Shown here in pieces: positions 41,897 to 51,047 of a DNA stretch of 64,000 nt (its first letter is position 1; every line of letters begins with the position of its first letter). The position numbers and the translations under genes were made by a program. The stretch comes from an uncultured Alistipes sp. (GTDB taxonomy: Bacteria; Bacteroidota; Bacteroidia; Bacteroidales; UBA932). The DNA is taken from the NCBI GenBank assembly GCA_902388455.1, contig CABMPD010000008.1, positions 1 to 64,000 on the forward strand, read 5' to 3'. Under the pieces are notes generated by a model. That model worked only from the letters and a program-made list of their open reading frames with translations, did not search any database and had not been told where the DNA came from.

Positions 41897-41904
41897 CAAA
41901 AATA
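41897..41904 (-). promoter_or_regulatory. -7 promoter box of dnaG
   Basis: The minus strand reads TATTTTTG (TAnnTTTG). It ends 6 bp before ATG 41890 and implies a very short or absent leader. Confidence 0.6.
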
Positions 41905-41926
41905 TGGAATTTTGAAATATTCTGTC

Positions 41927-41934
41927 TATTTTTG
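41927..41934 (+). promoter_or_regulatory. -7 promoter box of the kinase-phosphatase operon
   Basis: TATTTTTG matches TAnnTTTG, 24 bp before ATG 41959. It is divergent from the dnaG promoter, and the two boxes are only 22 bp apart. Confidence 0.65.
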
Positions 41935-41958
41935 TTTGATTTTGCATTACTCAACGAT

Positions 41959-43080
41959 ATGCCCGACTACAATGTAAAGAACATTTCCTCCCTGAAGACC
42001 AGGATCCAGATCCTGGACAAGATCATCGTGGTCGTCTGGGTCGGTCTGATAGTCCTGATATACTTCGACATAAGCTGGGCTGTCGCCGTCATACTGGTGG
42101 CCCAGCTGACCCTGTACATCATCCGCCACAGGATGAAGAAGGAACTCAACCAGAAAGAGATACTGGCCAAAATGGTGGAAGAGCGCACCACGGACCTCCG
42201 CCAGGAAAGGGACAAGGTGGTACAGGAGTCCAAGGAATTGTCCGACGCCCTCGATGCCCTGGCAAAGGCCCAGGACGAGCTGGTGCGCAAGGAGAAGATG
42301 GCCACGGTCGGCAACCTCACCTCCGGTTTAGTGGACCGCATCCTCAACCCCGTCAACTACATCAACAACTTCTCAGGCCTCACCCTCAGCACCATGCAGG
42401 AACTGCGCGGGGAGATCGAATCCGTACGGGACAGCATCCCCGCCGACAAGTACGAGGATATCTGCGAGACCCTGGAGATCATCGACACCAACCTCAGCAA
42501 GATCAACGGCCACGGCTGCAACACCGTCCGCATAGTCAAGGCCATGGAGGAGCTCATCAAGACCCGCCACAGCAATATCACCCTCACCGACATCCGGACA
42601 GTCTGCAAGGTCAATGTGGAACTGGCCCGCAAGCATTTTGCCAAGACCATCGAGCTCAACGGCATAGACCTGCGCCTCAACGTGCCCGACACTCCCGTCA
42701 ACGCCGAGATCAGCATCGACGAGATGAACAAGGTAATGCACCACCTCATCTCCAACAGCATCTACGCCGTCAGCAAGAAGCTCCAGAAGCAGAACTTCTC
42801 CCCCGAGATAGTAATCCGCGTCATCCCCCTGCCGGACGACCGGACCGAGATATCCATAAGAGACAACGGCATCGGCATCGAGGACACCATCAAGTCCCGC
42901 ATCTTCGAGCCGTTCTTCACCACCAAACCCACCTCAGAGGCCGCAGGCACCGGCCTCTATCTGTGCCGCGAGATGATTCTCAACCACAAGGGATCCATCG
43001 ACGTGGAAAGCCGTCAGGGCGAATACACAGAGTTCCGCATCACCATTCCCAACTCTCAAAACATCACAGCCGATGAATGA
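41959..43080 (+). CDS. Histidine-kinase-like protein lacking the phospho-acceptor His
   Basis: 373 residues from ATG 41959 (MPDYNVKN); the frame is open from a TTG at 41932 but the -7 box supports 41959. Two N-terminal TM segments (about 22-55), a coiled coil, a dimerisation helix pair and a HATPase_c domain. In the helix, the true kinase next door has AGIAHEIQNPLNF; here the same place reads SGLVDRILNPVNY, so His is replaced by Asp126. The ATP site looks intact: SNSIYAVSK, DNGIGIE, FFTTKP, GTGLYLC. It therefore may bind ATP but cannot be phosphorylated on His; it may be an allosteric or heterodimer partner of the next gene, which overlaps it by 8 bp. Confidence 0.88.
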   Translation: MPDYNVKNISSLKTRIQILDKIIVVVWVGLIVLIYFDISWAVAVILVAQLTLYIIRHRMKKELNQKEILAKMVEERTTDLRQERDKVVQESKELSDALDALAKAQDELVRKEKMATVGNLTSGLVDRILNPVNYINNFSGLTLSTMQELRGEIESVRDSIPADKYEDICETLEIIDTNLSKINGHGCNTVRIVKAMEELIKTRHSNITLTDIRTVCKVNVELARKHFAKTIELNGIDLRLNVPDTPVNAEISIDEMNKVMHHLISNSIYAVSKKLQKQNFSPEIVIRVIPLPDDRTEISIRDNGIGIEDTIKSRIFEPFFTTKPTSEAAGTGLYLCREMILNHKGSIDVESRQGEYTEFRITIPNSQNITADE

Positions 43081-43915
43081 GGATTCGTACCAGGAACTGG
43101 CCCGGCTCCGGGAGCAGGTGGCCAAGCAGGAGAAAATGGCCTCCCTCGGCATGCTCACCGCAGGCATAGCCCACGAGATACAGAACCCGCTGAACTTCGT
43201 AATCAATTTCAGCAAGATGTCCGGCAAACTGCTCGAGGACCTGGATGAGATCCTCTCAGGAGCCGGGGATGGCCTCTCCGATGACGACCGGGAAGAGCTC
43301 GGCGAGATCATGGGAGACCTCAAGGACAATATCCGGCGCATCTGTGAGAACGGCGAGCGGGCCTCCAGCATCATCCGCAACATCCTGCTCTACTCCCGCG
43401 GCAAGGAGGACGAATATCTTCCCACCGACCTCTGCCGCCTGACCAAGGAATACGTCGCCCTCTCCTACCACGCCATGAGGGCCAACCACAAGAACTTCAA
43501 CGTCACCTTCGAGGAGGACTACGACGAGACCCTCCCACAGGTCAACGTCATACCCCAGGACTTCAGCCGGGCAGTGCTCAACATCATGAACAACGCCTGC
43601 TACGCCGTCTTCTCCAAGTCGCGCGGAGCCACTGACTGCTGCTACACTCCCACCATACGGATCTCCCTCCGCCGGGACGGAGACAGCGCCCGCCTGGTCA
43701 TCGAGGACAACGGCACCGGCATTCCCAAGGACATCCGCAGACATCTTTTCACCCCCTTCTTCACCACCAAGCCGGTGGGCGAGGGCACGGGACTGGGCCT
43801 GTCGATCACCAAGTCCATCATCGAGCAGAAGCACCGCGGGAAGATAGAAGTCGAGTCCGAGCCGGGACAGTACAGCCGGTTCATCATCACCATTCCACTC
43901 AATCTGAAAAAATAG
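43073..43915 (+). CDS. Sensor histidine kinase, soluble NtrB-like
   Basis: 280 residues without a TM segment. A short coiled coil leads into HisKA with His34 (TAGIAHEIQNPLNFV) and a HATPase_c domain: NIMNNACYAVF (N box), EDNGTGIPKDI (G1), FFTTKPVGEGTGLGLSI (F and G2). It overlaps the upstream membrane-bound, His-less paralogue and precedes a REC-phosphatase by 9 bp. Inferred role: phosphorylates the receiver of that phosphatase, with the upstream protein giving membrane location or input. Confidence 0.93.
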   Translation: MNEDSYQELARLREQVAKQEKMASLGMLTAGIAHEIQNPLNFVINFSKMSGKLLEDLDEILSGAGDGLSDDDREELGEIMGDLKDNIRRICENGERASSIIRNILLYSRGKEDEYLPTDLCRLTKEYVALSYHAMRANHKNFNVTFEEDYDETLPQVNVIPQDFSRAVLNIMNNACYAVFSKSRGATDCCYTPTIRISLRRDGDSARLVIEDNGTGIPKDIRRHLFTPFFTTKPVGEGTGLGLSITKSIIEQKHRGKIEVESEPGQYSRFIITIPLNLKK

Positions 43916-43924
43916 ACACGATAT

Positions 43925-45127
43925 ATGGCTCTCAAAATACTCAGCGTAGACGACGAGGTAGATTTGGAAATCCTGCTGACCCAGTATTTCCGCCGCAAGA
44001 TAAAGAAGGGCGAGTACGAGTTCTCCTTCGCCCACAACGGAGTCGAGGCCCTCAAGATGCTCCTCGAGCATCCGGATTTCGACATCATCCTGAGCGACAT
44101 CAACATGCCCGAGATGGACGGCCTGACCCTCCTCTCCAAGATCAACGAGATGCGCAATCCGGCCCTAAAGTGCATCATGGTCTCCGCCTACGGCGACATG
44201 GACAACATCCGCAGCGCCATGAACCAGGGCGCCTTCGACTTCACCACCAAGCCCATTGACCTGGGTGACCTCGAGCGGACCATCGAGAAGGCCGCCGAGC
44301 AGATAGCCTTCGTCAAGAAGGCCCAGGAGGAGCACTCCCAGCTGACCTCGATTCAGAACGACCTGCACGTGGCCCAGGAGATACAGGAGACCATCCTGCC
44401 CAAGGAGCTGCCCGCCTTCCCGGATGAGATACGGCGCCGCTTTGACCTGGCCGCCGGCATGAAAGCCGCAAAATATGTCGGAGGTGATTTCTACGATTAT
44501 TTCAAGATAGACGGCACCCGCCTCGGCATAGTCATCGGCGACGTCTCAGGCAAGGGCGTCCCCGCCGCCATCTTCATGGCCATCAGCCGGACCATCCTGC
44601 GCACCATCGCCCTCTCCTGCCCCTCCTGCGCCGACTGCCTCCGCCAGGCCAATGAGATCCTCAGCAATGACAGCGTCGAGGACATGTTCGTCACCGTCTT
44701 CTACGGCATCCTGGACCTGAGCACCGGCCACCTCAAGTACAGCAACGCCGGCCACAACCCGCCCATAGTCATCCGCCGCACCGACGGCAGCACAACCACC
44801 CTCGAACCCACCGGCGACATCGCACTCGGAGCCGTCCCCGGCATCACCTACAGCGAGAAAGAGACCGTCCTGGCCCCCGGCGACAGCCTGCTGCTCTACA
44901 CTGACGGCGTCACCGAGGCCATGAACTCCGCCGGAGAGCTCTTCGGCACCACCCGCCTGCTGGAGCTCTGCTCCGCCAGCCCCGCCGGAGACAGTTCTGC
45001 CGACGCCAATCCCGCTGATGACAGTCCCACAGCCCTGCTCGCCCATATCAATTCATCCCTGACCGCCTTCACCGCCGGCACCCCCCAGTCCGATGATATA
45101 ACCATGCTCGCCGTCACCTACCGGTAA
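43925..45127 (+). CDS. Response regulator with PP2C/SpoIIE-type serine phosphatase output
   Basis: 400 residues. Receiver domain: D9-D10, phospho-acceptor Asp58 (IILSDINMPEMDG), Ser/Thr in MVSAYG, Lys in TTKPID. A coiled-coil signalling helix (about 120-160) leads into an RsbU/SpoIIE-type PP2C domain with its metal-binding motifs: VGGDFYDYF, VIGDVSGKGVPAA, YSNAGHNPP, LYTDGVTEAM. Such proteins dephosphorylate anti-anti-sigma factors of the SpoIIAA/RsbV type in partner-switching. No such partner is encoded in the window. It is the last gene of a three-gene signalling operon. Confidence 0.93.
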   Translation: MALKILSVDDEVDLEILLTQYFRRKIKKGEYEFSFAHNGVEALKMLLEHPDFDIILSDINMPEMDGLTLLSKINEMRNPALKCIMVSAYGDMDNIRSAMNQGAFDFTTKPIDLGDLERTIEKAAEQIAFVKKAQEEHSQLTSIQNDLHVAQEIQETILPKELPAFPDEIRRRFDLAAGMKAAKYVGGDFYDYFKIDGTRLGIVIGDVSGKGVPAAIFMAISRTILRTIALSCPSCADCLRQANEILSNDSVEDMFVTVFYGILDLSTGHLKYSNAGHNPPIVIRRTDGSTTTLEPTGDIALGAVPGITYSEKETVLAPGDSLLLYTDGVTEAMNSAGELFGTTRLLELCSASPAGDSSADANPADDSPTALLAHINSSLTAFTAGTPQSDDITMLAVTYR

Positions 45128-45159
45128 CAGCGCAGCACCAGGAAGCTGGAACGAAAACG

Positions 45160-46758
45160 CTACTGCGGAGCTACTGCAGCCTGTATGACGTTGTCAATCG
45201 CAGCGATGATGGGATAGAAGGCGCGGTCGTCCAGAGGGGAGTAGCGGCCGACGAGGGCACGGAGCTGGACGAGGACGATGTCTCCGGAGATATCCCACTG
45301 CCGCGGATCGACCGATACACCGCACCTTGACAGATACGACAGGAAACCGGCCTCCAGATTCATACTGTCCAATAGAGCGTTCAACTCGTTAAGTGTCTCT
45401 ATTCCGCGCAGCCCCGAACGGTATCTGTCTGCCACTTCCGCAGAATATTTCACGGCCAGAGCCTGACGGTTGATACGCACCAGAAGGTCCGTTACCCCGA
45501 CCGTATCGACCGGGACAAAGACATCCGGGATGATGCCGCCTCCTCCATATACTACCTTCCCTTTTGGAGTTACATAGCGCAGGGAATCGTTCCTGACGAT
45601 GCTGTCGGCATTGGTCATTTCTCCGTGTTCGTATCTCTCATATATATCGTAGACATATCCTAGTTCATCTCCCGGAGTATATGGTTTCTGGATACAACGT
45701 CCGGTAGCAGTATAAAAACGTGCTACTGTAAGGCGGATTCCCGAATTATCCGAGAAAAAGACAGGCTCCTGCACCATGCCCTTGCCGTATGTCCGGCGGC
45801 CGTAGATCACTGCCCGGTCATTGTCCTGCATGGCTCCGGCGAATATCTCGCTGGAAGAGGCGCTGCCCTCATTGACCAGCACGGACAGCCGGATGTCCTG
45901 GCACTGCCCGCTGCCGTCGGCGTAGAAGTTCTGACGCGGACGGTGAACACCCTCCATGTAGACTATGAGACTGCCCTCTGGAAGGAATTCGTTGGAGAGG
46001 AGCAGGGCCTGGTCCAGATAACCGCCGGTATTGTCCCGAAGATCAAATATCAGCCTGGTCATGCCTGCCTCCAGCAGAGAAGGCACAGCCGCTGAGAACT
46101 CGGCATAACTGGTTCTGGTGAACTTGGAGAGCTTCATATATCCGGTCGTATCGTCTATCATGTAGGCCACATCAATACTCTTGACCGGTATCTTGTCGCG
46201 GGTCACATCGAACTCGACCATCTCCCCGTCGCGCATGATGTCCAGGTGCACGACAGAGCCTGAGGCTCCCTTGAGCATGCCTACCAGTGAGTCCTGATCG
46301 ATCTTCACTCCGGCTACGGTCTGCCCGTCCACCGCTATGATGCGGTCCCCGGAAAGCAGTCCTGCCCGCTCGGAGGGTCCACCCGCTATCACACTGATGA
46401 TGATGGCTGTATCCTCAGGCACGTTGAATGTCACACCGATACCGTCAAAGTTGCCCTCCAGCTCGGCACTGGCCTCCTTCAGGCTCTTGGGCGGCAGGTA
46501 GACCGAATGCGGGTCCAGCTCGCGGAGTATCAGCGGCAGGATGTCCTCTGTCACCTTATCGTAGTCGATGCTGTCCACATAGTTCTGCTCTATCTGCTCA
46601 AGCACCAGCTTGAGTTTGTCCCAGCCATGTCCCGCATCCTGCATGGCCAGACGGTCAGAACGTCTGTTCATGAGATTAGACATGGTGGCACCAACCATAA
46701 GCAGAATCAGTGCCCACAGGACATTTCTTAGAATCTTTAATCTATCTGGTTCAGGCAT
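45160..46758 (-). CDS. S41 family C-terminal-processing peptidase
   Basis: 532 residues, an exported serine protease anchored by an N-terminal TM segment (about 10-27). PDZ domain at about 85-175 (FDGIGVTFNVPEDTAIIISVIAGGPSERAGLLSGDRIIAVDG), then the S41 catalytic core with the nucleophile in LVNEGSASSSEIFAGAMQD and the Lys in YGRRTYGKGMVQ. A C-terminal helical extension of about 130 residues follows, as in Bacteroidetes CtpA homologues. It starts 2 bp after the dCMP deaminase stop and is the last gene of a ten-gene co-directional run. Substrates unknown; family members trim periplasmic proteins. Confidence 0.93.
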   Translation of the reverse strand: MPEPDRLKILRNVLWALILLMVGATMSNLMNRRSDRLAMQDAGHGWDKLKLVLEQIEQNYVDSIDYDKVTEDILPLILRELDPHSVYLPPKSLKEASAELEGNFDGIGVTFNVPEDTAIIISVIAGGPSERAGLLSGDRIIAVDGQTVAGVKIDQDSLVGMLKGASGSVVHLDIMRDGEMVEFDVTRDKIPVKSIDVAYMIDDTTGYMKLSKFTRTSYAEFSAAVPSLLEAGMTRLIFDLRDNTGGYLDQALLLSNEFLPEGSLIVYMEGVHRPRQNFYADGSGQCQDIRLSVLVNEGSASSSEIFAGAMQDNDRAVIYGRRTYGKGMVQEPVFFSDNSGIRLTVARFYTATGRCIQKPYTPGDELGYVYDIYERYEHGEMTNADSIVRNDSLRYVTPKGKVVYGGGGIIPDVFVPVDTVGVTDLLVRINRQALAVKYSAEVADRYRSGLRGIETLNELNALLDSMNLEAGFLSYLSRCGVSVDPRQWDISGDIVLVQLRALVGRYSPLDDRAFYPIIAAIDNVIQAAVAPQ

Positions 46759-46760
46759 AG

Positions 46761-47183
46761 CTACAGCATATCATATTTGCAGACCTCGATACCGGCCCTG
46801 CGGAGCAGTTCGATACCGTCGCGCACACTGTATTCGATGACGTAGACCACCCGCTTGATACCGGCCTGGATGATGAGTTTGGCGCACTCCATGCAGGGGG
46901 CGTCGGTAACATAGAGGGTCGCACCCTGGCTGTTGTTGCCGGACTTGGCCACCTTGGTGATGGCGTTGGCCTCGGCGTGCAGCACATAGGGCTTGGTCTT
47001 GCCTGTAGCGGGATCCTCGCAGATATTCTCGAAGCCGGCGGGGGTCCCGTTGAAACCGTCCGAGATGATCATCCGGTCCTTGACCAGGAGGGCCCCCACC
47101 TTCCTGCGGGTACAGTAGGAGTTTTTCGCCCATACCCTGGCCATTTCCAGATAGCTGCGGTCAAACTGCTCTTGTTTGGTCAT
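46761..47183 (-). CDS. Deoxycytidylate (dCMP) deaminase
   Basis: 140 residues. Zinc-dependent deaminase turning dCMP into dUMP for thymidylate synthesis. The zinc site is complete: LHAEANAI (His and catalytic Glu) and DAPCMECAKLI (two Cys). The N-terminal MTKQEQFDRSYLEMARVWAKNSYCTRRKVGALLVKD and SDGFNGTPAGF are typical of the ComEB/dCMP deaminase branch. Co-transcribed with the neighbours on both sides (2 and 25 bp gaps). Confidence 0.94.
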   Translation of the reverse strand: MTKQEQFDRSYLEMARVWAKNSYCTRRKVGALLVKDRMIISDGFNGTPAGFENICEDPATGKTKPYVLHAEANAITKVAKSGNNSQGATLYVTDAPCMECAKLIIQAGIKRVVYVIEYSVRDGIELLRRAGIEVCKYDML

Positions 47184-47208
47184 ATTGTCCTATATATATA
47201 TAAATAAA

Positions 47209-48876
47209 CTAATTGTTGTTTCGCTGATAGAGATATCTCTTGATGCTCTTCTTGGGGGTCTTCTCGAACTCCTCGGGGAAGAGCTCGACGGCTCCCACCT
47301 TGCAGTAATTGGGCTGATGGGTGTTCATCTCCTTGACGCTCTGCTGTATCCTGGCCAGCATCTCGTCCTTGGTAAGCCCGTCGGCGGCGGCCAGCTCGGT
47401 GTCGGCATAGACCAGGGCACGAAGTCCGCCGTTGTCCTCTATCACGAGGGACTCGATTACGTAGGGCATATTGTTGATCTCGCCCTCAATCTCCTCGGGA
47501 TAGATGTTCTGTCCGGAAGGACCGAGAATCATGCTCTTGCAGCGGCCCTTGATGAACAGGAATCCGTCGGAGTCAATCACACCCATGTCTCCGGTACGGA
47601 ACCAGCCGTCTTCGGTAAATGCCTCGGCAGTAGCCTCTTCGTTCTTGTAATAGCCCAGGAAGACGTTGTCGCCCTTGACCAGAATCTCACCGGGCACGTT
47701 CTGGGGATCGGCAGAATCTATCATAATCTGCATCCTCGGGGCAGCCTTGCCGCAGGAGTAGAGCTTGGTCTGGTTCCAGCGGGCGTATGTGATGATGGGG
47801 CCGCACTCGGTCATGCCGTAGCCCACGGTGAATCGGAATCCGATACGGCGGAAGAATGCCTCGGCCTCGCGGTTGAACGCCGCTCCTCCGATAATCACCT
47901 CATCGAACTTGCCGCCGAAGGCCTCGTCGAGCTGGTTGTTGATCTTCTTGAGTATCTTCTCGTCAATGACGGGAAGCCTGAGCAGCAGGCGGATGTCCCT
48001 GCGGTTGATGATAGGCTCGAGTTTCTTCTTGTAAATCTTCTCGATGACCAGAGGTACGGTGACGATAAGGTCGGGCTTGACGGAGCCCATGGCGTCGAGG
48101 ATGATCTTGGGGGTCGGGAGTCTGGTGAGGAAATGCACGTGGCTGCCGGAGCAGAACTCCACCAGGAACTCGAACATCATACCGTACATGTGGGCGGTGG
48201 GGAGCATGGACACGCAGTTGGAGGCATTGTCCAGATGGCCGTGCACCTCGAAGCCGAAGAGGACGTTCGAGAGCAGGGAACGGTACGGCAGCATGACTCC
48301 TTTGGAGAATCCGGAAGTTCCTGAGGTATAGTTGATCATGGCCAGCTCCTCGGGGGAGTCCTCGTAGTAATTTACGCAGTCCGGATGGAAGCTCCGGGGA
48401 TATTTCTTGCCGAAGAGCTCGTTGAGGTGCTCCCGGGTATGGGTTATCTTCTCATTGGAAGCGTAGAGCAGGGAAAAATCGTTCATCAGGATGATGGCGT
48501 CGAGGCCGGGCATCTCCGACTGGGAGAGACCTTCCCACACCATGTCACCCACAAAGAAGACGCGGGCTTCGGAGTGGTTCACCAGATGGTAGATGTTTCC
48601 GCTCTTGAACTCGTGCAGCAGTGGAACGGGCACGGCTCCGTAGGTCAGGGCGGCCAGGAATGATACGGCCCAGTTGGCCTGGTTCCTGGAGCAGATGGCT
48701 ATCTTGTCGCCACGCTGCAGTCCACACATCTCGAGCATGATATGTATCTTCTCAATCCTGCGGGCCACGTCCCGGTAGTAGAGGGTGACTCCGTTGTAGT
48801 CGGAGAGTGCGGGACAGTCCCAGTTTTTCTTGATGCTCGCTTCGATGATTTTGTTCAATGATTTGGGTTGTTCCAT
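47209..48876 (-). CDS. AMP-binding enzyme, long-chain acyl-CoA ligase-like
   Basis: 555 residues of the ANL superfamily. The P-loop motif INYTSGTSGFSKGVMLP, the A5 motif VGYGMTECGPIITYA, the A7 motif GWFRTGDMGVIDSDGFLFIKGRCKSMI and the C-terminal Lys in EKTPKKSIKRYLY are present. It activates a carboxylic acid as adenylate and then CoA thioester; long-chain fatty acids are most likely. It sits between the ABC exporter gene and the dCMP deaminase gene in the ten-gene run. Exact substrate not assignable by eye. Confidence 0.92.
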   Translation of the reverse strand: MEQPKSLNKIIEASIKKNWDCPALSDYNGVTLYYRDVARRIEKIHIMLEMCGLQRGDKIAICSRNQANWAVSFLAALTYGAVPVPLLHEFKSGNIYHLVNHSEARVFFVGDMVWEGLSQSEMPGLDAIILMNDFSLLYASNEKITHTREHLNELFGKKYPRSFHPDCVNYYEDSPEELAMINYTSGTSGFSKGVMLPYRSLLSNVLFGFEVHGHLDNASNCVSMLPTAHMYGMMFEFLVEFCSGSHVHFLTRLPTPKIILDAMGSVKPDLIVTVPLVIEKIYKKKLEPIINRRDIRLLLRLPVIDEKILKKINNQLDEAFGGKFDEVIIGGAAFNREAEAFFRRIGFRFTVGYGMTECGPIITYARWNQTKLYSCGKAAPRMQIMIDSADPQNVPGEILVKGDNVFLGYYKNEEATAEAFTEDGWFRTGDMGVIDSDGFLFIKGRCKSMILGPSGQNIYPEEIEGEINNMPYVIESLVIEDNGGLRALVYADTELAAADGLTKDEMLARIQQSVKEMNTHQPNYCKVGAVELFPEEFEKTPKKSIKRYLYQRNNN

Positions 48877-48920
48877 ATTTTCGGTTTTAGTAGTGTCGTT
48901 AATTATTCAATAATTTAAAT

Positions 48921-50747
48921 TTAGTTGAATGTCTGCATCTCACACAAATGCGAATACAGACCTCCGGAAGCCAACAGCTCCGGATGGGTACCTCTCTCCA
49001 CTATGCGGCCTTCCTTCATGACCAATATCTCGTCTGCATGCTGGATGGTGGACAGGCGATGCGCAATTACTATGGAGGTACGGTTCTCCATCAGCTTGGT
49101 CAGTGCATCCTGCACCAGACGCTCACTCTCGGTGTCAAGAGCTGAAGTTGCCTCATCCAGGATAAGAATAGGAGGATTCTTCAGCACGGCCCTGGCTATG
49201 GCTATCCTCTGACGCTGACCGCCGGAAAGTTTTCCTCCGCGGTCTCCGATATTGGTTTCGTAGCCGTGCTCCATCTGAGATATGAATTCATCCGCATTCG
49301 CAATCCTTGCTGCCCGTATGACATCCTCTTCGGGAACATTTTCCATACCGAAGGTAATGTTGTTCCGGACAGTATCGTTGAAGAGGATGGCTTCCTGAGT
49401 CACTATACCCATCAGCGATATGAGCTCTTTAGGATAATACTGCCGGATATCAACTCCGTCTATGAATATTCCTCCGTCAGTAACGTCATAGAATCTGGGC
49501 AACAGGTCGGCAAAGGTGGACTTACCGGCTCCTGAAGGTCCCACAATCGCTATCATCTTGCCTTTGGGAATCGTAACATTGATGTCCTTGAGCACATAGT
49601 CCGAAGAATACTTGAAGGAGACATGACGGTACTCCACAGATTCCTTGAACTCACTTATATGCACCGGATGCTCCGCCTTGCGGATAGAGGGGACAGCATC
49701 GAGAATTGCAAAAATCCTGTTGCCGGACACAAGTCCTTTCTGCACATTGGAATAAGCCGCAGCTATAGCTTTGGAAGGCTCCAGAACCCTCCAGTAGAAT
49801 GCGATGTAGACTATAAAACCGGAAAGACTCATGCCCAGTTCACCCCTCATCTGAAGGATTCCTCCGTAAAACAGGACAGCGGCGGCAACTGATATACCCA
49901 GAAACTCGGACAGGGGCGAAGCCAGTTCCTGACGGGTATACATGGAACGGCTGACAGCCTTATGCTCCTCATTGGTCCGGTCAAAATGATCCCGGACATA
50001 TTTCTGGGCATTGAATGCCTTGATAATTCTGGCGCCGGATATAGCCTCTTCGAAATGGCTGATAATCTGCCCCATCAGAGCCTGAGCGCGGGTTGCTCCA
50101 CTTTTAAGTCTGCGGGTAACAGCGCCTATAACGAACGCCGATATAGGCAGAGTTACCAGAGTCAGAATCGTCAGTTTGGGAGACATGTAGAACAGACCTA
50201 TCAGAAAACCGATGATAAGCAGCGGCTCACGGAAAAGGATGTGGAAACTGCTGGCGACACTGTTCTGTACCTCGTTGACGTCGTTCGACACACTTGACAG
50301 GATATCTCCGGTCCGCTTCTGCTTGAAATAATCGACATTGAGACGGGTAATCTTGTTGAAGAGGTCAGTGCGGATGTTCTTCATCACGTAGGTTTTCATA
50401 TTGACCAGTATCTTCTGGGAAAGGAAACGGGTCAGATTGGAGAGGAACGAAGTGATTATCAATATAACGCATACGAAAAGTAACCCTCTGAGAACACCGC
50501 TGGCCTCCAATACGCGGGTAAGATAATACTGAAATACACCGTAAAAATACTCCACCGTCAGGGAAAATTCCGGCATTTCCGAGAATTTCTCCACTGCGTC
50601 CGGATCGAAGAGGACCTCAAGCAGGGGCTTTATCAGGGCATAATTGACCACCCCGAATATCACTGACAATATGGAAAACACCAAATACCCTGGCCAGAAA
50701 CGGCTATAGGGCCTGGCATATGAAAGAATACGTTTAAAAGCGCTCAT
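48921..50747 (-). CDS. ABC exporter, MsbA-like (fused permease-ATPase)
   Basis: 608 residues. A six-TM ABC transporter transmembrane domain (about 15-320) joins an ATPase domain with Walker A GPSGAGKST, Q-loop GIVTQEAIL, signature LSGGQRQRIAIARA, Walker B ILILDEATSALD and H-loop IAHRLST. The closest well-known family is lipid A/lipid flippase MsbA and related multidrug exporters. Co-occurrence with kdsD in the same run gives modest support for an envelope-lipid role. Confidence 0.92.
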   Translation of the reverse strand: MSAFKRILSYARPYSRFWPGYLVFSILSVIFGVVNYALIKPLLEVLFDPDAVEKFSEMPEFSLTVEYFYGVFQYYLTRVLEASGVLRGLLFVCVILIITSFLSNLTRFLSQKILVNMKTYVMKNIRTDLFNKITRLNVDYFKQKRTGDILSSVSNDVNEVQNSVASSFHILFREPLLIIGFLIGLFYMSPKLTILTLVTLPISAFVIGAVTRRLKSGATRAQALMGQIISHFEEAISGARIIKAFNAQKYVRDHFDRTNEEHKAVSRSMYTRQELASPLSEFLGISVAAAVLFYGGILQMRGELGMSLSGFIVYIAFYWRVLEPSKAIAAAYSNVQKGLVSGNRIFAILDAVPSIRKAEHPVHISEFKESVEYRHVSFKYSSDYVLKDINVTIPKGKMIAIVGPSGAGKSTFADLLPRFYDVTDGGIFIDGVDIRQYYPKELISLMGIVTQEAILFNDTVRNNITFGMENVPEEDVIRAARIANADEFISQMEHGYETNIGDRGGKLSGGQRQRIAIARAVLKNPPILILDEATSALDTESERLVQDALTKLMENRTSIVIAHRLSTIQHADEILVMKEGRIVERGTHPELLASGGLYSHLCEMQTFN

Positions 50748-50769
50748 TTAATGCTGTCTGTAAATGTGT

Positions 50770-51042
50770 CTATTTCTTCTTATCATCTACCTCCTCGTAA
50801 TCCACATACTCCCCGATATGGTCTCCTATAATCTTCTCTCCGGCAGTAGCATCCTGCCCGGATACCGTCACCTCTCCCTCGCGGCTGCTGCGGGAGCGGA
50901 AACCGGAAAAACGGCGGTCAGCGCCACGGGCCGGATCAGCCGGGTTGCGGAATCGTCCGCGGAGGGCTCTCAGAAAAAGAAGCGGCAGGGCGATAATCAG
51001 CACCAATGCACCTATAATAAATGACATGATTATATTCAACAT
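50770..51042 (-). CDS. Small membrane protein, DUF4834-like
   Basis: 90 residues: one N-terminal TM segment (MLNIIMSFIIGALVLIIALPLLFL) followed by a basic stretch (RALRGRFR) and an acidic, Lys-ended tail (EYVDYEEVDDKKK). The plan fits the Bacteroidetes DUF4834 family, assigned tentatively. The gap to the upstream gene is 5 bp and to the ABC exporter gene 22 bp. Function unknown. Confidence 0.75.
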   Translation of the reverse strand: MLNIIMSFIIGALVLIIALPLLFLRALRGRFRNPADPARGADRRFSGFRSRSSREGEVTVSGQDATAGEKIIGDHIGEYVDYEEVDDKKK

Positions 51043-51047
51043 ACTGT

